Part shown: one piece after another, positions 41,257 to 50,321 of the stretch | Layout: each line of letters starts with the position of its first letter | How positions within the stretch are numbered: position 1 is the stretch's first letter | From: an uncultured Clostridia bacterium | GTDB lineage: Bacteria > Bacillota > Clostridia > TANB77 > CAG-508 | DNA: 64,000 nucleotides | Direction: 5' to 3' | Assembly: GCA_934162535.1 (NCBI GenBank) | Contig: CAKPJC010000007.1 | Coordinates: forward strand, 1-64,000 | The notes under the pieces: generated by a model | What the model was told of the DNA's origin: nothing | The model's input: only the letters and a program-made list of their open reading frames with translations | Database searches by the model: none | Position numbers and translations under genes: made by a program

Positions 41257-42099
41257 CTATTTATCTGTTGTTTCTTCTTCTTTTTTCTTATTTACACTTA
41301 TTATAGCATATATAATTATTAGTATTATTGCGATTAGTAGTGCTCCAATTCCTAATGATATTATTTTTGTTAATACATCTGTTATTATTGTTACTAGCGT
41401 TTTTGAGAATATGTCATTTAGAATTTTTATACCTTCAATATTTACTTTTGACATTATTATAGAACATACTGAAAGTTTAAATATTGATGATGAAAATAAT
41501 GCTATTCCTAAGTCTTGTATTATTTTTGATGCTGTTTTTATGTTCATTATTATTAGAAGTATTGCATCTATTATTAGTATTATCATAATTACATTATGTA
41601 TTTTTGTTAATAAGCTTATTACCTTTTGGTATTGTGCATTAATTTGGCTTTCATATTTAGTATGTATTATTGTTTCTGTGTATTCATCACATATATGCTT
41701 TACAAATTGTTCTATTGCTTTTTGGTTTTTACTGTTTTTTATTCCAAGCTTGTCTATGTTTGCATTTAGGTTTGTTTCTATTTCTGTTGTGTCAATTTTT
41801 TCATCTGTTCCATCATATATGTTTGATATTATTGTGTTTATGTCTTTTTGTAGTTTTTCTTCTGTGCATATGTTTTCTAATACTTCTTCATCAAGTCCTG
41901 ATTGATATATGTATTTTTCAAAATTTGATTTTACTAGTTCATATGTTTCTTTGTAAAAGTTGGTTTCTTCCATTTTTTCTGTAATATATGTTTTGTCTAA
42001 AATTGTAGAAGAAACTATTGATATTATTCCTATTGATATTAAGCATATTGTAAGTATTGTGACTAGTATAAATTTTATTGTTTTTGTTAATACTTTCAT
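41257..42099 (-). CDS. Membrane protein of unknown function in the sortase-cps operon
   Basis: The 280-residue protein has an N-terminal membrane helix (about 8-32), a long polar outer region (about 35-150, charged, helical) and three more segments (about 165-190, 195-215, 245-270), with a basic-acidic tail KKKEEETTDK. I do not recognise the family. It lies 9 bases from cpsC and 27 bases from the sortase gene, so it is co-transcribed with both. Confidence 0.6.
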   Translation of the reverse strand: MKVLTKTIKFILVTILTICLISIGIISIVSSTILDKTYITEKMEETNFYKETYELVKSNFEKYIYQSGLDEEVLENICTEEKLQKDINTIISNIYDGTDEKIDTTEIETNLNANIDKLGIKNSKNQKAIEQFVKHICDEYTETIIHTKYESQINAQYQKVISLLTKIHNVIMIILIIDAILLIIMNIKTASKIIQDLGIALFSSSIFKLSVCSIIMSKVNIEGIKILNDIFSKTLVTIITDVLTKIISLGIGALLIAIILIIIYAIISVNKKKEEETTDK

Positions 42100-42126
42100 T
42101 TCTTTTTCCTTTCGTTTTTTATTTTT

Positions 42127-42750
42127 CTACTTTTCTAGTTCTGCATATACTACATATCTTTGTGTTGCATATCCTATGTTGTTAAATGGATAACATGTGT
42201 ATACCATTAATATTTCCTTGTCTTTTTGTATTGGTAACTTGTCTACTTCTGTTTCTTTTATTAGTTTCATATCATATATTTTGTATTTGTATTCTCCATA
42301 TGTTGTTGTTACTTTTATTTCGTTCCCTACTTGTAGCTCCGAAAATCTTCTAAACATTTTTTTTGAGTTGTGACCCATATATATTATTGAGCCACCTTCT
42401 CCTGGAAAGTAACTTCCACTTGAGTGCCCTACGCCTTTTTTTAATATTTCTAGTGTGTCACCATAATACACTGGTAGGTTTACTCCTATTTTGTCTATTT
42501 CTAGTGTTGCATATTTTGTTCCATATGTTGGGTAGTTTTCTAGTTTTTTGTTTTCTTCAATTATTTTTGTTTCTTCCTGCTCTTGATTTTCATTGATTGT
42601 TAGTGATACTTTGTTTACTAATGAGAATATTTCGCCTATTTCTTGCCCCTTAAATAGGTATATCAATAGTAATAGCACACCTGTAATTAATAAAGCAACT
42701 ATTATGCTATTAATAGTTGCTTTTAATGCTTGTATAAATTTATTTTGCAT
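42127..42750 (-). CDS. srtD: Class D sortase
   Basis: The product (207 residues from the ATG at 42750) has an N-terminal membrane anchor (about 14-35) and a sortase domain with MGHNSKK (catalytic His), LMVYTCYP (TLxTC-type, catalytic Cys) and YATQRYVVYA (catalytic Arg). It ties proteins with an LPxTG-like signal to the wall. The open frame extends to TTG 42768, but the start that avoids a poor site is 42750. It overlaps the end of the upstream substrate gene by 11 bases. Confidence 0.9.
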   Translation of the reverse strand: MQNKFIQALKATINSIIVALLITGVLLLLIYLFKGQEIGEIFSLVNKVSLTINENQEQEETKIIEENKKLENYPTYGTKYATLEIDKIGVNLPVYYGDTLEILKKGVGHSSGSYFPGEGGSIIYMGHNSKKMFRRFSELQVGNEIKVTTTYGEYKYKIYDMKLIKETEVDKLPIQKDKEILMVYTCYPFNNIGYATQRYVVYAELEK

Positions 42751-43264
42751 TTGTTCTCTTTGTTGCAACAGTTATTGCTAGGGCAATCATTGCTATTGTA
42801 GAAACAACTAAAACAACATTTAGATTATTTCCTGTATATGCTAATTTTCCATTATTTTCTGTAACTGTTTCTATTAGTTTACCATCTTTGTATATTTCTA
42901 CAGAAGATGTTTTGAATACTAATGTTACATCTGCTATTTCAGCTGCTGATTTTGCTATTGCTTTTAGCTCATCTTTTTGTGCTGTTGTTAGTTTAGAGTA
43001 ATCTGTTGTTCCAGCTTTTTCCATTACGGCTATTGCTTCATCTGCTTTTGCAACTATTTTGTCTGCATCTGCGTCTGTAACTGGGTTTTCAGATAAGTAT
43101 CTTTCGATTTTTACTTTGTCTGCTGCTGTCATTCCATATTTTTCTCCTTTTGCATATAGTTGATTAGCTAAGTCAGCTGATGTTGTTGCATACACTACTG
43201 TTGCGAATGCCATTACTAGCATTACGAATATTAGTGCTATTGCTAATGTTTTGTTTCTTCTCAT
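42740..43264 (-). CDS. Sortase substrate with LAYTG sorting signal
   Basis: The 174-residue protein has a signal peptide (about 1-26), a helical Ala/Lys/Asp-rich region (27-115), a small beta domain, then KLAYTGN, a membrane segment (VVLVVSTIAMIALAITVA) and the basic tail TKRTNAK. LAYTG is an LPxTG-like variant, and the overlapping sortase gene downstream is the evident partner. It is the first gene of the six-gene surface operon from the promoter at 43301. Confidence 0.85.
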   Translation of the reverse strand: MRRNKTLAIALIFVMLVMAFATVVYATTSADLANQLYAKGEKYGMTAADKVKIERYLSENPVTDADADKIVAKADEAIAVMEKAGTTDYSKLTTAQKDELKAIAKSAAEIADVTLVFKTSSVEIYKDGKLIETVTENNGKLAYTGNNLNVVLVVSTIAMIALAITVATKRTNAK

Positions 43265-43300
43265 TTTTCACTCTTCCTTTCATTTGTTTAATCTTTTTTG

Positions 43301-43329
43301 ATTATACCATTATGTTTTTTTTTATGCAA
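43301..43329 (-). promoter_or_regulatory. sigma-A promoter of the sortase/cps operon, AACTATTG type
   Basis: TTGCAT (43324-43329), 17 bases, TATAAT (43301-43306). AACTATTG overlaps the -35 (43327-43334) and recurs in three other promoters of the window. Confidence 0.8.
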
Positions 43330-43384
43330 TAGTTTTTTTAGATTTTTTTTTGAAAATTTTTGTTAAAAAATTATTTTTTCTCTT

Positions 43385-44539
43385 TCAACTATTTATTTTT
43401 TTATAAAGTCCATAAAGAAATGTTTTTTTTATTTTATATTTTAATTTTTCCTTTGTAGTTAGCATATCATTCATTGTTTTTTTAAATCCATATTTAGGGT
43501 ATTCTTCCAAATATATTTCATATTTTTTATTTTTTTTCACAGGTTTATTTAATTGTGCATTCATTTTACATGCTTCGTCTATGTTTCTCTCTTCATATCG
43601 ACAATCTTTAAGTATTCGTTTAATAATTTTTAGCCCTTTTTCTGTATTAGCTAATACCACTGATATTCCTTTCTTTTCGTCATCATAAATTAATGAATTT
43701 TTATCTAACCCCCAGAAATCACCCAATGTTATGTCTGCTATTCTGCTTTTGTTTGCAAATCTACATGAATAGCAATTTTCTCTATAGATGTTTCCCTCTA
43801 GAAAATTTTTATAATATGGTATCATATAAGAAGGAGCATCAAATATATTATTATTATTGCCAATTATTTTAAAATTAAATATATTTTCATTATCAGTTCT
43901 AAATACAATTTGTTTAATTTCATCTACTGGAATTTTCAATTCATTTATTTGTTCAAATAAAAGTCTTTGACTTGGAACACCATGACATATTATATCTGCC
44001 GTGAACAAATTATCATATTCTTTCATAAGAAAGCCTTTTAATCCAGCCACTTGGCATGGAGTACCTATAAACAGTACCTTTTTATTATTTAGCAAATCTT
44101 TTTTTACATTTACATATATACCATTTATATGACAATGAACATATTTTGATCCTTTTACTTTATATAAGTCCTCTTTATTGTCTATTCTTATAAAATGTAA
44201 ATTTTTGGTACTGCCAAAAATATTTGAGGCTCCATAAACAATACCATTGTCTTCTAATATTTTTTCATATAAAATAGATGCAATACCACCAGATGTACTT
44301 TGCGCTCTTTTTTTAGTATTTTTTACATACATTGCATAAGCTGTCATTGGCATATTAAAATCAAGTTTTTCCTTCAACTGTGGACAAACCTTTTTGCATA
44401 TACCACAATGAATACATTTATTATTATCTATCACTGGATAAATATTTCCATACTCATCTTCATCCATTGTTATTGCATTTTTAGGGCAAACACAGTAACA
44501 AGCTTCGCATCCAGTACATTTTTCTTTGGTACAAATCAT
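43385..44539 (-). CDS. F420-hydrogenase/dehydrogenase beta-like iron-sulfur protein of the polysaccharide cluster
   Basis: The 384-residue protein has two 4Fe-4S clusters at its N-terminus (CTKEKCTGCEACYCVCP and CIHCGICKKVCP), then the F420 hydrogenase beta N- and C-terminal regions with STSGGIAS and GTPCQVAGL. In polysaccharide clusters these proteins go with pyruvyl transferase-like genes and probably perform an electron transfer step on a sugar or lipid intermediate, not F420 chemistry. Last gene of the polysaccharide operon on the minus strand; AAGGAG precedes ATG. Confidence 0.85.
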   Translation of the reverse strand: MICTKEKCTGCEACYCVCPKNAITMDEDEYGNIYPVIDNNKCIHCGICKKVCPQLKEKLDFNMPMTAYAMYVKNTKKRAQSTSGGIASILYEKILEDNGIVYGASNIFGSTKNLHFIRIDNKEDLYKVKGSKYVHCHINGIYVNVKKDLLNNKKVLFIGTPCQVAGLKGFLMKEYDNLFTADIICHGVPSQRLLFEQINELKIPVDEIKQIVFRTDNENIFNFKIIGNNNNIFDAPSYMIPYYKNFLEGNIYRENCYSCRFANKSRIADITLGDFWGLDKNSLIYDDEKKGISVVLANTEKGLKIIKRILKDCRYEERNIDEACKMNAQLNKPVKKNKKYEIYLEEYPKYGFKKTMNDMLTTKEKLKYKIKKTFLYGLYKKINS

Positions 44540-44552
44540 AATTTTGCACTCC

Positions 44553-45959
44553 TTATCTTCTACTTCTTATTTTTTGAGATATACCTTTTATAAAATCACT
44601 CCAAAAATTTCTATTTACGATTAATATAGCTATAAATAATACAATCTCAATAATTATACTATATTTATTTAAGTAAACACTTGCTGAGCAAATAAGTACT
44701 AACACCCAACTCAATATTAAATTTACATCTTTGCAATTGATTTTTACATATTTTCTTGTATCACTAACTCTGTATAAAAATACAACAATATAACTAATAC
44801 AGGTTGCTACAGCTGCACCTAAAACTCCTATTCTTGGTATTAATGCAATATTTAAAATCAAATTTATTACTGCTCCTGTTAATGATGAAAATAAAAATCC
44901 CTTACTATCTTTATGAACCGTATATTCGTTTGCTAAGAAAGAGCCTAATGTTAGAATTGCTGATCCAACTAACAATGGTGGAACATATTTCCATGCATCA
45001 TAAAATTTATTTCCTACATATATCTTTAACAAAGGTTTTAAAATTACCAAAATAAGTATTAATACTGTAGTTATAAAAATCGAAAGTGCTTTAAATACCT
45101 TTGTTGTATATTCATCCTTATCTTTACTATTTTTTTCTTTAACTGCAGAGTACATCCAGGCTTGATTAAAAATATTCGTAAATGTTGTTAATATTGATGG
45201 TATCTTATAACTAACTGCATATATTCCATTTGCTTCAACATTTATAATAGAAGTGACCATTACTCTATCCATTGAATTCATAACCCACCACATTAGAGAA
45301 TTAGGAATTAGTAATACAGAATATTTAAGCATCTCTTTTAATAATTTTTTATCCAATTTAAAACTTAAACGTTTTATTATATTGCCTCTAATAAAACATA
45401 AAATAATTGTTATAGTATATGACACTATGTATGCTATTATATAGCCTCTTATACCCATCTTAAATTTAGTTAAAAATATTATATTCAATGTTGCTATTAA
45501 AATAGTTTGAATTATATTTATTACTGAATAATCCAATATTTTTTCTATTCCACGCATATAACATAGTAATATAGATGAAATGGAAAAAGTAAGTATATAT
45601 ATGGCAAGCAGTAATGAATATGGTGATATGATTTTAAATATATTTAATACTGGAATCATTGCTATTGATATCAAAGCAGTCATTATTGAAACTAATGTAA
45701 CAATATTTAATATTTTTTCTCTATCTGCACCCTTATCTAATGAAAATCTTAGAACTGCTTCAGATAAGTTCAGTGTTATTATTGGTACTAACACTGTAGT
45801 TAAAATAGTCATTAAATCAATAGTACCATATTCTGTAGCTGACAAAATATTGGTATACAATGGCACTAAAAAGAAGTTAATAATTTTAGAGCCAAAATTT
45901 CCAATTGAAAAAAATATTGTATTCTTAAGCAAATATTTTTTTCTTGATTCTTTTTTCAC
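44553..45959 (-). CDS. Flippase of the MOP/Wzx type (polysaccharide unit exporter)
   Basis: A 468-residue protein with 12-14 membrane segments, starting IFFSIGNFGSKIINFFLVPL, as in Wzx/RfbX flippases. It should turn lipid-linked repeat units to the outer side. The start is GTG 45959, after AGGTGAT. It lies between the iron-sulfur gene and a pyruvyl transferase-like gene. Confidence 0.88.
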   Translation of the reverse strand: MKKESRKKYLLKNTIFFSIGNFGSKIINFFLVPLYTNILSATEYGTIDLMTILTTVLVPIITLNLSEAVLRFSLDKGADREKILNIVTLVSIMTALISIAMIPVLNIFKIISPYSLLLAIYILTFSISSILLCYMRGIEKILDYSVINIIQTILIATLNIIFLTKFKMGIRGYIIAYIVSYTITIILCFIRGNIIKRLSFKLDKKLLKEMLKYSVLLIPNSLMWWVMNSMDRVMVTSIINVEANGIYAVSYKIPSILTTFTNIFNQAWMYSAVKEKNSKDKDEYTTKVFKALSIFITTVLILILVILKPLLKIYVGNKFYDAWKYVPPLLVGSAILTLGSFLANEYTVHKDSKGFLFSSLTGAVINLILNIALIPRIGVLGAAVATCISYIVVFLYRVSDTRKYVKINCKDVNLILSWVLVLICSASVYLNKYSIIIEIVLFIAILIVNRNFWSDFIKGISQKIRSRR

Positions 45960-45970
45960 TTAAAATCACC

Positions 45971-47041
45971 TCAAATGTTTTCTTGCAAATAATGTATAGA
46001 TTTTTCCGTTTCATTTTTTATAATCAAATTTGTTTTTTCATAATTCATTTCTCTACCATATAATGTTTCAATATCCTCCAGTTTAAGTACCATCCTGCCT
46101 TCTTGCTCTAAAGTCTTTAATAAATATGATAATTTATTTAAATTGCTCTCTCTAACAATAGTACAAAATTTTGTATTAACTTTAATTGAAAAAATTGTAC
46201 CATGGAATGTATCTGTAATTACATAATCAGCATATTTAAAATATGTAAAAACATCAAAAGGTGTTATTGGTAAATTATAATCTGCTATTTCTTGGTAAAA
46301 ACCTAAACTTATAATTTTTTTATTATGCTTTCTTGCAAATAATTTTATATATTTTTGTTCTTCTTTAGTAAACCTTTTTGGATAAGCGTAAATAATTATA
46401 TAATTTTCTTTAATTGGTCTTTCGTTCTTTATAAATTTAGAATAATCGGCTATTAGAACTGGGTCAAAATTAATATATGACTTTCTATTACACAAATTTT
46501 CAACTATTTTGTAACTATTCTCATCTCTAACAGATATTGCATTAAATTTATTTAATAAGTTTCCTATTTCTGTTTCCTTATTATATTTCTTTAACATTTC
46601 AGCAGTTGTATACCCAAAAGAAGCTGCATAAGAAATTATGTTTTTGTTTTCAAATCCCTTTCCAAATAATTCTAATGAATATCCAACAGGAAAACCTTGC
46701 ATACAATTGAATACTTCATCACTTCCTATTACAAGAGAATCGATATTTTTATCATAATTATAATCATCATTTACTCCAATCTCTTTAAGTGCATTTGTGA
46801 TTTGTTCTTTAAATTTCTTATTATGCTGTCTTTTTTTTAAAAAATCTATCATATTTAAATTTCTAAGTATTTTCTTTAGAAATGGCGTCTTCTTTATATC
46901 CACTAATGTACCATCATAATGATAATCTATAAAATTAACATCATATCCTATTTTTTTTATAGTACTATATAAACCATATGCTTGTAAAAAAGAGCCATAA
47001 TTAATTATCCTCTGCATACTGATTATTCCCACTTTTTTCAT
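45971..47041 (-). CDS. Polysaccharide pyruvyl transferase-like protein (first)
   Basis: A 356-residue protein of the polysaccharide pyruvyl transferase family: MQRIINYGSFLQAYGL (N-terminal), IGSDEVFNC, YAASFG, FNAISVRDENS, FDPVLI and ITDTFHGTIF are the family landmarks. It may add pyruvate ketals, or another small group, to the polysaccharide. I start it at ATG 47041 with AAGGAG; the gene thus overlaps the polymerase gene by 41 bases. Confidence 0.85.
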   Translation of the reverse strand: MKKVGIISMQRIINYGSFLQAYGLYSTIKKIGYDVNFIDYHYDGTLVDIKKTPFLKKILRNLNMIDFLKKRQHNKKFKEQITNALKEIGVNDDYNYDKNIDSLVIGSDEVFNCMQGFPVGYSLELFGKGFENKNIISYAASFGYTTAEMLKKYNKETEIGNLLNKFNAISVRDENSYKIVENLCNRKSYINFDPVLIADYSKFIKNERPIKENYIIIYAYPKRFTKEEQKYIKLFARKHNKKIISLGFYQEIADYNLPITPFDVFTYFKYADYVITDTFHGTIFSIKVNTKFCTIVRESNLNKLSYLLKTLEQEGRMVLKLEDIETLYGREMNYEKTNLIIKNETEKSIHYLQENI

Positions 47042-48236
47042 TATCTTTTTCTCCTTCCATTTCTCCGCAAGCAATAAATGATAAATATAAATAAAATAAT
47101 GGATTAATAGTTACTTCTATTATTCCTAAAAATACTAATAAATAAAAGCCCAATATAAAAACTCTTTTTCTATCTATTTCATTTATTGATAAACTTTCTA
47201 ATCTTTTAAATGAATTTTTAACAAATATAATAAAGCTTAATGTGCCCAAAAAGCCAAAATAAAGAATATATTCTAGCAAGGCATTTTGTGCATTAAATGC
47301 AAATAAATCACTTCTAATTTTCATTGTATCTTTAAATAGTTCATAAACATTATTGTAGCCATATCCAAATATGATGTGATCTTTTAAATATGCAGGATAA
47401 TTCTTATAAACAATCAATCTTCCTGATAAGTCAGAACTCTTTCCTAGCATATTTGTTATTAAATTCTCTATTATTGGAATAGAAATTATTTTCTCTAATA
47501 CTAAAACACTAATTGCACTTATAATAAAAATCAATATTGCTGTATTTGATTTTAACAATACAGATGTTTTTTTGCTTTTTATTTTTTTTAGTTTTGCTAA
47601 AATTATAAATATAAAACATATAATTGCTCCAATAACTCCTGTCATACATTTTACATAATCACATGTATATACTACAAGTCCAAATAAAATAATTAAAATT
47701 ATATTAGATATATTTTTATGTTTTCCGTTTCCAAACGCATATTGATAAAATATCATTGAACTTATAGCATTATATGACACGGAAAATTTCGTTCCTATAA
47801 AATAATTTAATCCATTTTTCCAAGCAAAAAGTGGATGTGTCATTTGATAACTTATTGTTACAAATGTCATAATTATAGATAGAAAAAATAATATTTTAGA
47901 ACTATTTACATCCTTTTTTATTTCTGTGACATACTGTACCAATAATGTAATATCAATTATTTTCAAAATGTATAATAGAGTACCATCAACGTTTTTCATA
48001 TTTACAATTGAAGATACTACTGAAAATATACCAAAAATAAATAATGAAAAGTTAATTTTTCTATACTTATAATTTTTTGTTACTGCCCCTTTTAGGAATA
48101 AAAATATAAACAGCAGAATATCAATAATTAATGCATATTTGTTTATATTTGGTACATAGCTTAATCTAATTATACAAAAAAAGTAAGCTAATATAACTGC
48201 AATAGGATAGAAACTTATTTTTAAATTTTTTTTCAT
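47001..48236 (-). CDS. O-antigen polymerase/ligase-like membrane protein (Wzy)
   Basis: The 411-residue protein has about ten membrane segments and an outer loop with SSDLSGRLIVYKN (about 290), typical of Wzy/O-antigen ligase proteins, and few other conserved residues. It should join repeat units into chains. It overlaps the GT2 gene upstream by 4 bases (ATGA). Confidence 0.8.
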   Translation of the reverse strand: MKKNLKISFYPIAVILAYFFCIIRLSYVPNINKYALIIDILLFIFLFLKGAVTKNYKYRKINFSLFIFGIFSVVSSIVNMKNVDGTLLYILKIIDITLLVQYVTEIKKDVNSSKILFFLSIIMTFVTISYQMTHPLFAWKNGLNYFIGTKFSVSYNAISSMIFYQYAFGNGKHKNISNIILIILFGLVVYTCDYVKCMTGVIGAIICFIFIILAKLKKIKSKKTSVLLKSNTAILIFIISAISVLVLEKIISIPIIENLITNMLGKSSDLSGRLIVYKNYPAYLKDHIIFGYGYNNVYELFKDTMKIRSDLFAFNAQNALLEYILYFGFLGTLSFIIFVKNSFKRLESLSINEIDRKRVFILGFYLLVFLGIIEVTINPLFYLYLSFIACGEMEGEKDNEKSGNNQYAEDN

Positions 48237-49201
48237 TTGTTCTTTCTCACCTTTCTAAACTTTATCCTTAGCCATAAATCATACACATTATTAAAATATG
48301 TAAAAATTATATACTGAATCTTTCTAGCAGTTGGTAAATATTTATTATTTAAAACAGACTTTTTATACTTTTTCATATGTTTTAATAATTCTTTTTTTTC
48401 GGTTTTTATATTTCTTATATATTTCATATGATATAACGTAATATTAGCAAAAACATATCCAGTAATTCCTGCAAATTCGATATCTTTATAATATTTACTC
48501 AAGTATTTCATTTCTTCTTCAGCCGCATATAAATAATCCATGTTAAGATTTGAATTTCTTACAATACTATTAGGTCTTTGATAATAATGATAAAATGCTT
48601 CTGGAATAAGAATTATCTGTTTTGTGTTTTCGAATAATTTATACATTATATAATAATCTTCACATAATTTACCTACAGGAAATTCTATATTATTAAAAAT
48701 TTCTCTGCAAAACATTTTATTGCATGCACTTACATCTATACCTCTAAATGAATTTAGATATATAATTGCTAATTTAGATGAAATTATTCTTTTCTCAGAT
48801 GGCACTCTTATTTTTGGTTTTTCGCCTTCTTGATCTATGGAAATTCCATATACAGCAATTTGTGCATTATTTTCAATTATTTCTTTATATGAATAACTTA
48901 TTGTATTCTCCTCAATCCAGTCATCACTATCAACGAAAATCAAATATTTTCCACTTGATTTTTTTATTCCATAATTTCTGGCATCAGAAAGACCTCCATT
49001 TTTTTTATGAATAACTTTTACTTTATTTGGATATTTATTAGAATACTCATCACATATGTTTCCAGAATTATCTGTTGAACCATCATCAACTAGTATAATT
49101 TCAATATTAGTATAGTCCTGCTTTAAAACACTATCTACACATTTCTTTAGATATCTTTCAACATTATAAACGGGTATAATAACACTTATAAGATCATTCA
49201 T
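48233..49201 (-). CDS. Family 2 glycosyltransferase
   Basis: A 322-residue GT2 (GT-A fold): VIIPVYNVERYLKKCVDS, IILVDDGSTDNSG, GGLSDARNYGI and the DSDDW metal-binding motif. It transfers one sugar to the lipid-linked unit in the cytoplasm. The last ~60 residues are basic and may touch the membrane. Confidence 0.9.
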   Translation of the reverse strand: MNDLISVIIPVYNVERYLKKCVDSVLKQDYTNIEIILVDDGSTDNSGNICDEYSNKYPNKVKVIHKKNGGLSDARNYGIKKSSGKYLIFVDSDDWIEENTISYSYKEIIENNAQIAVYGISIDQEGEKPKIRVPSEKRIISSKLAIIYLNSFRGIDVSACNKMFCREIFNNIEFPVGKLCEDYYIMYKLFENTKQIILIPEAFYHYYQRPNSIVRNSNLNMDYLYAAEEEMKYLSKYYKDIEFAGITGYVFANITLYHMKYIRNIKTEKKELLKHMKKYKKSVLNNKYLPTARKIQYIIFTYFNNVYDLWLRIKFRKVRKNK

Positions 49202-49231
49202 TTTTATAATACATTCCTTCCTGCATAGTAT

Positions 49232-50308
49232 TTATTCTTCTACAATCTTTGAAAGTAAATCTTCAAATTTTTTTGCTTGAATATCTATATTAAAATCATC
49301 ATTTAATTTCAAATTATTATTTCTTGCCATTTTATCTATGTTTTCAAGCCAATCATCAACATTATTTCTATCTAGAAATACTACATTTTCTGATATCTTA
49401 CACTCATTTGAAATAGTATCAGAAAATAAGCAGGGTAATCCATTTGCTTGTGCTTCAACACCAACAACAGGTAATCCTTCAAATAATGATGGTAAAAGAA
49501 AATAGTCAAACATAGAATAATATTCATTTACATTTGATATTTCATCAATAAATATAAATTTATTTTCTATGTCGTATTCTTTAATTTTCTTTATAAAATC
49601 ATTCTTTAATATTCCCGTTCCAATCATCATTATTTTATATTCACTATCTAATCTCTTAGCCAATTCTATAAAGAAAAATATATTTTTTTGCACTACAAAT
49701 CTACCTACAAATCCAATGATTTTTTTTTCATCATCTATATGAAAATTTTTTCTTAATTTTTTTCTATAATCATTATTAAATTTAAAATTATTATAGTCTA
49801 TTGCATTGTTTATTACTTTGAAATCATTTGATTTAAATAAACCTTCTCCTGCAAGTTTTGAACATGCCAATTTATAATTACAAAACTTATTGATTTTTGC
49901 TTGTAAAAAACCACCCAATATGTTTTTCAATGCATTATCTGATGATTGCGTTCCATGTGCATGTATAGCAAACTTTTTTAAATTATATTTCTTAGCCTCA
50001 TTGTAAAAGAAATAAGTTTGATATCCTACATTACTGTAAATCAACTCATAATCATGGTGCTCTTTAAAAAAACTTTTAATTTTCTCTTTATATTTCTTTA
50101 GTCCAACATCTCTAACATAAGGCAATGTATAAGCTCTTATTCCTTTATTTTTCAAAAAATCAATGTATTTTTGTGCTGGTCTTAAATTATTATAAATAAC
50201 TTCAACTTCAAAATTATTTAATTTAAATCTGCTTAAATAATTCACTATAAATGCAGCGACTCCATTTGTTTGTGTTAATGTGGGAATTATAAACAATACT
50301 TTTTTCAC
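49232..50308 (-). CDS. Family 4 glycosyltransferase (GT-B fold)
   Basis: The product (358 residues from the GTG at 50308) has the GT-B layout of capsular GT4 enzymes: FIIPTLTQTNGVAAFIVNYL at the start, IGFVGRFVVQKNIFFFIEL and LLPSLFEGLPVVGVEAQANG (E-x7-E type). AGGTG lies before GTG 50308; a TTG at 50332 has no site. It probably uses a nucleotide sugar to extend the repeat unit. Confidence 0.85.
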   Translation of the reverse strand: MKKVLFIIPTLTQTNGVAAFIVNYLSRFKLNNFEVEVIYNNLRPAQKYIDFLKNKGIRAYTLPYVRDVGLKKYKEKIKSFFKEHHDYELIYSNVGYQTYFFYNEAKKYNLKKFAIHAHGTQSSDNALKNILGGFLQAKINKFCNYKLACSKLAGEGLFKSNDFKVINNAIDYNNFKFNNDYRKKLRKNFHIDDEKKIIGFVGRFVVQKNIFFFIELAKRLDSEYKIMMIGTGILKNDFIKKIKEYDIENKFIFIDEISNVNEYYSMFDYFLLPSLFEGLPVVGVEAQANGLPCLFSDTISNECKISENVVFLDRNNVDDWLENIDKMARNNNLKLNDDFNIDIQAKKFEDLLSKIVEE

Positions 50309-50321
50309 TTTTACACCTACT

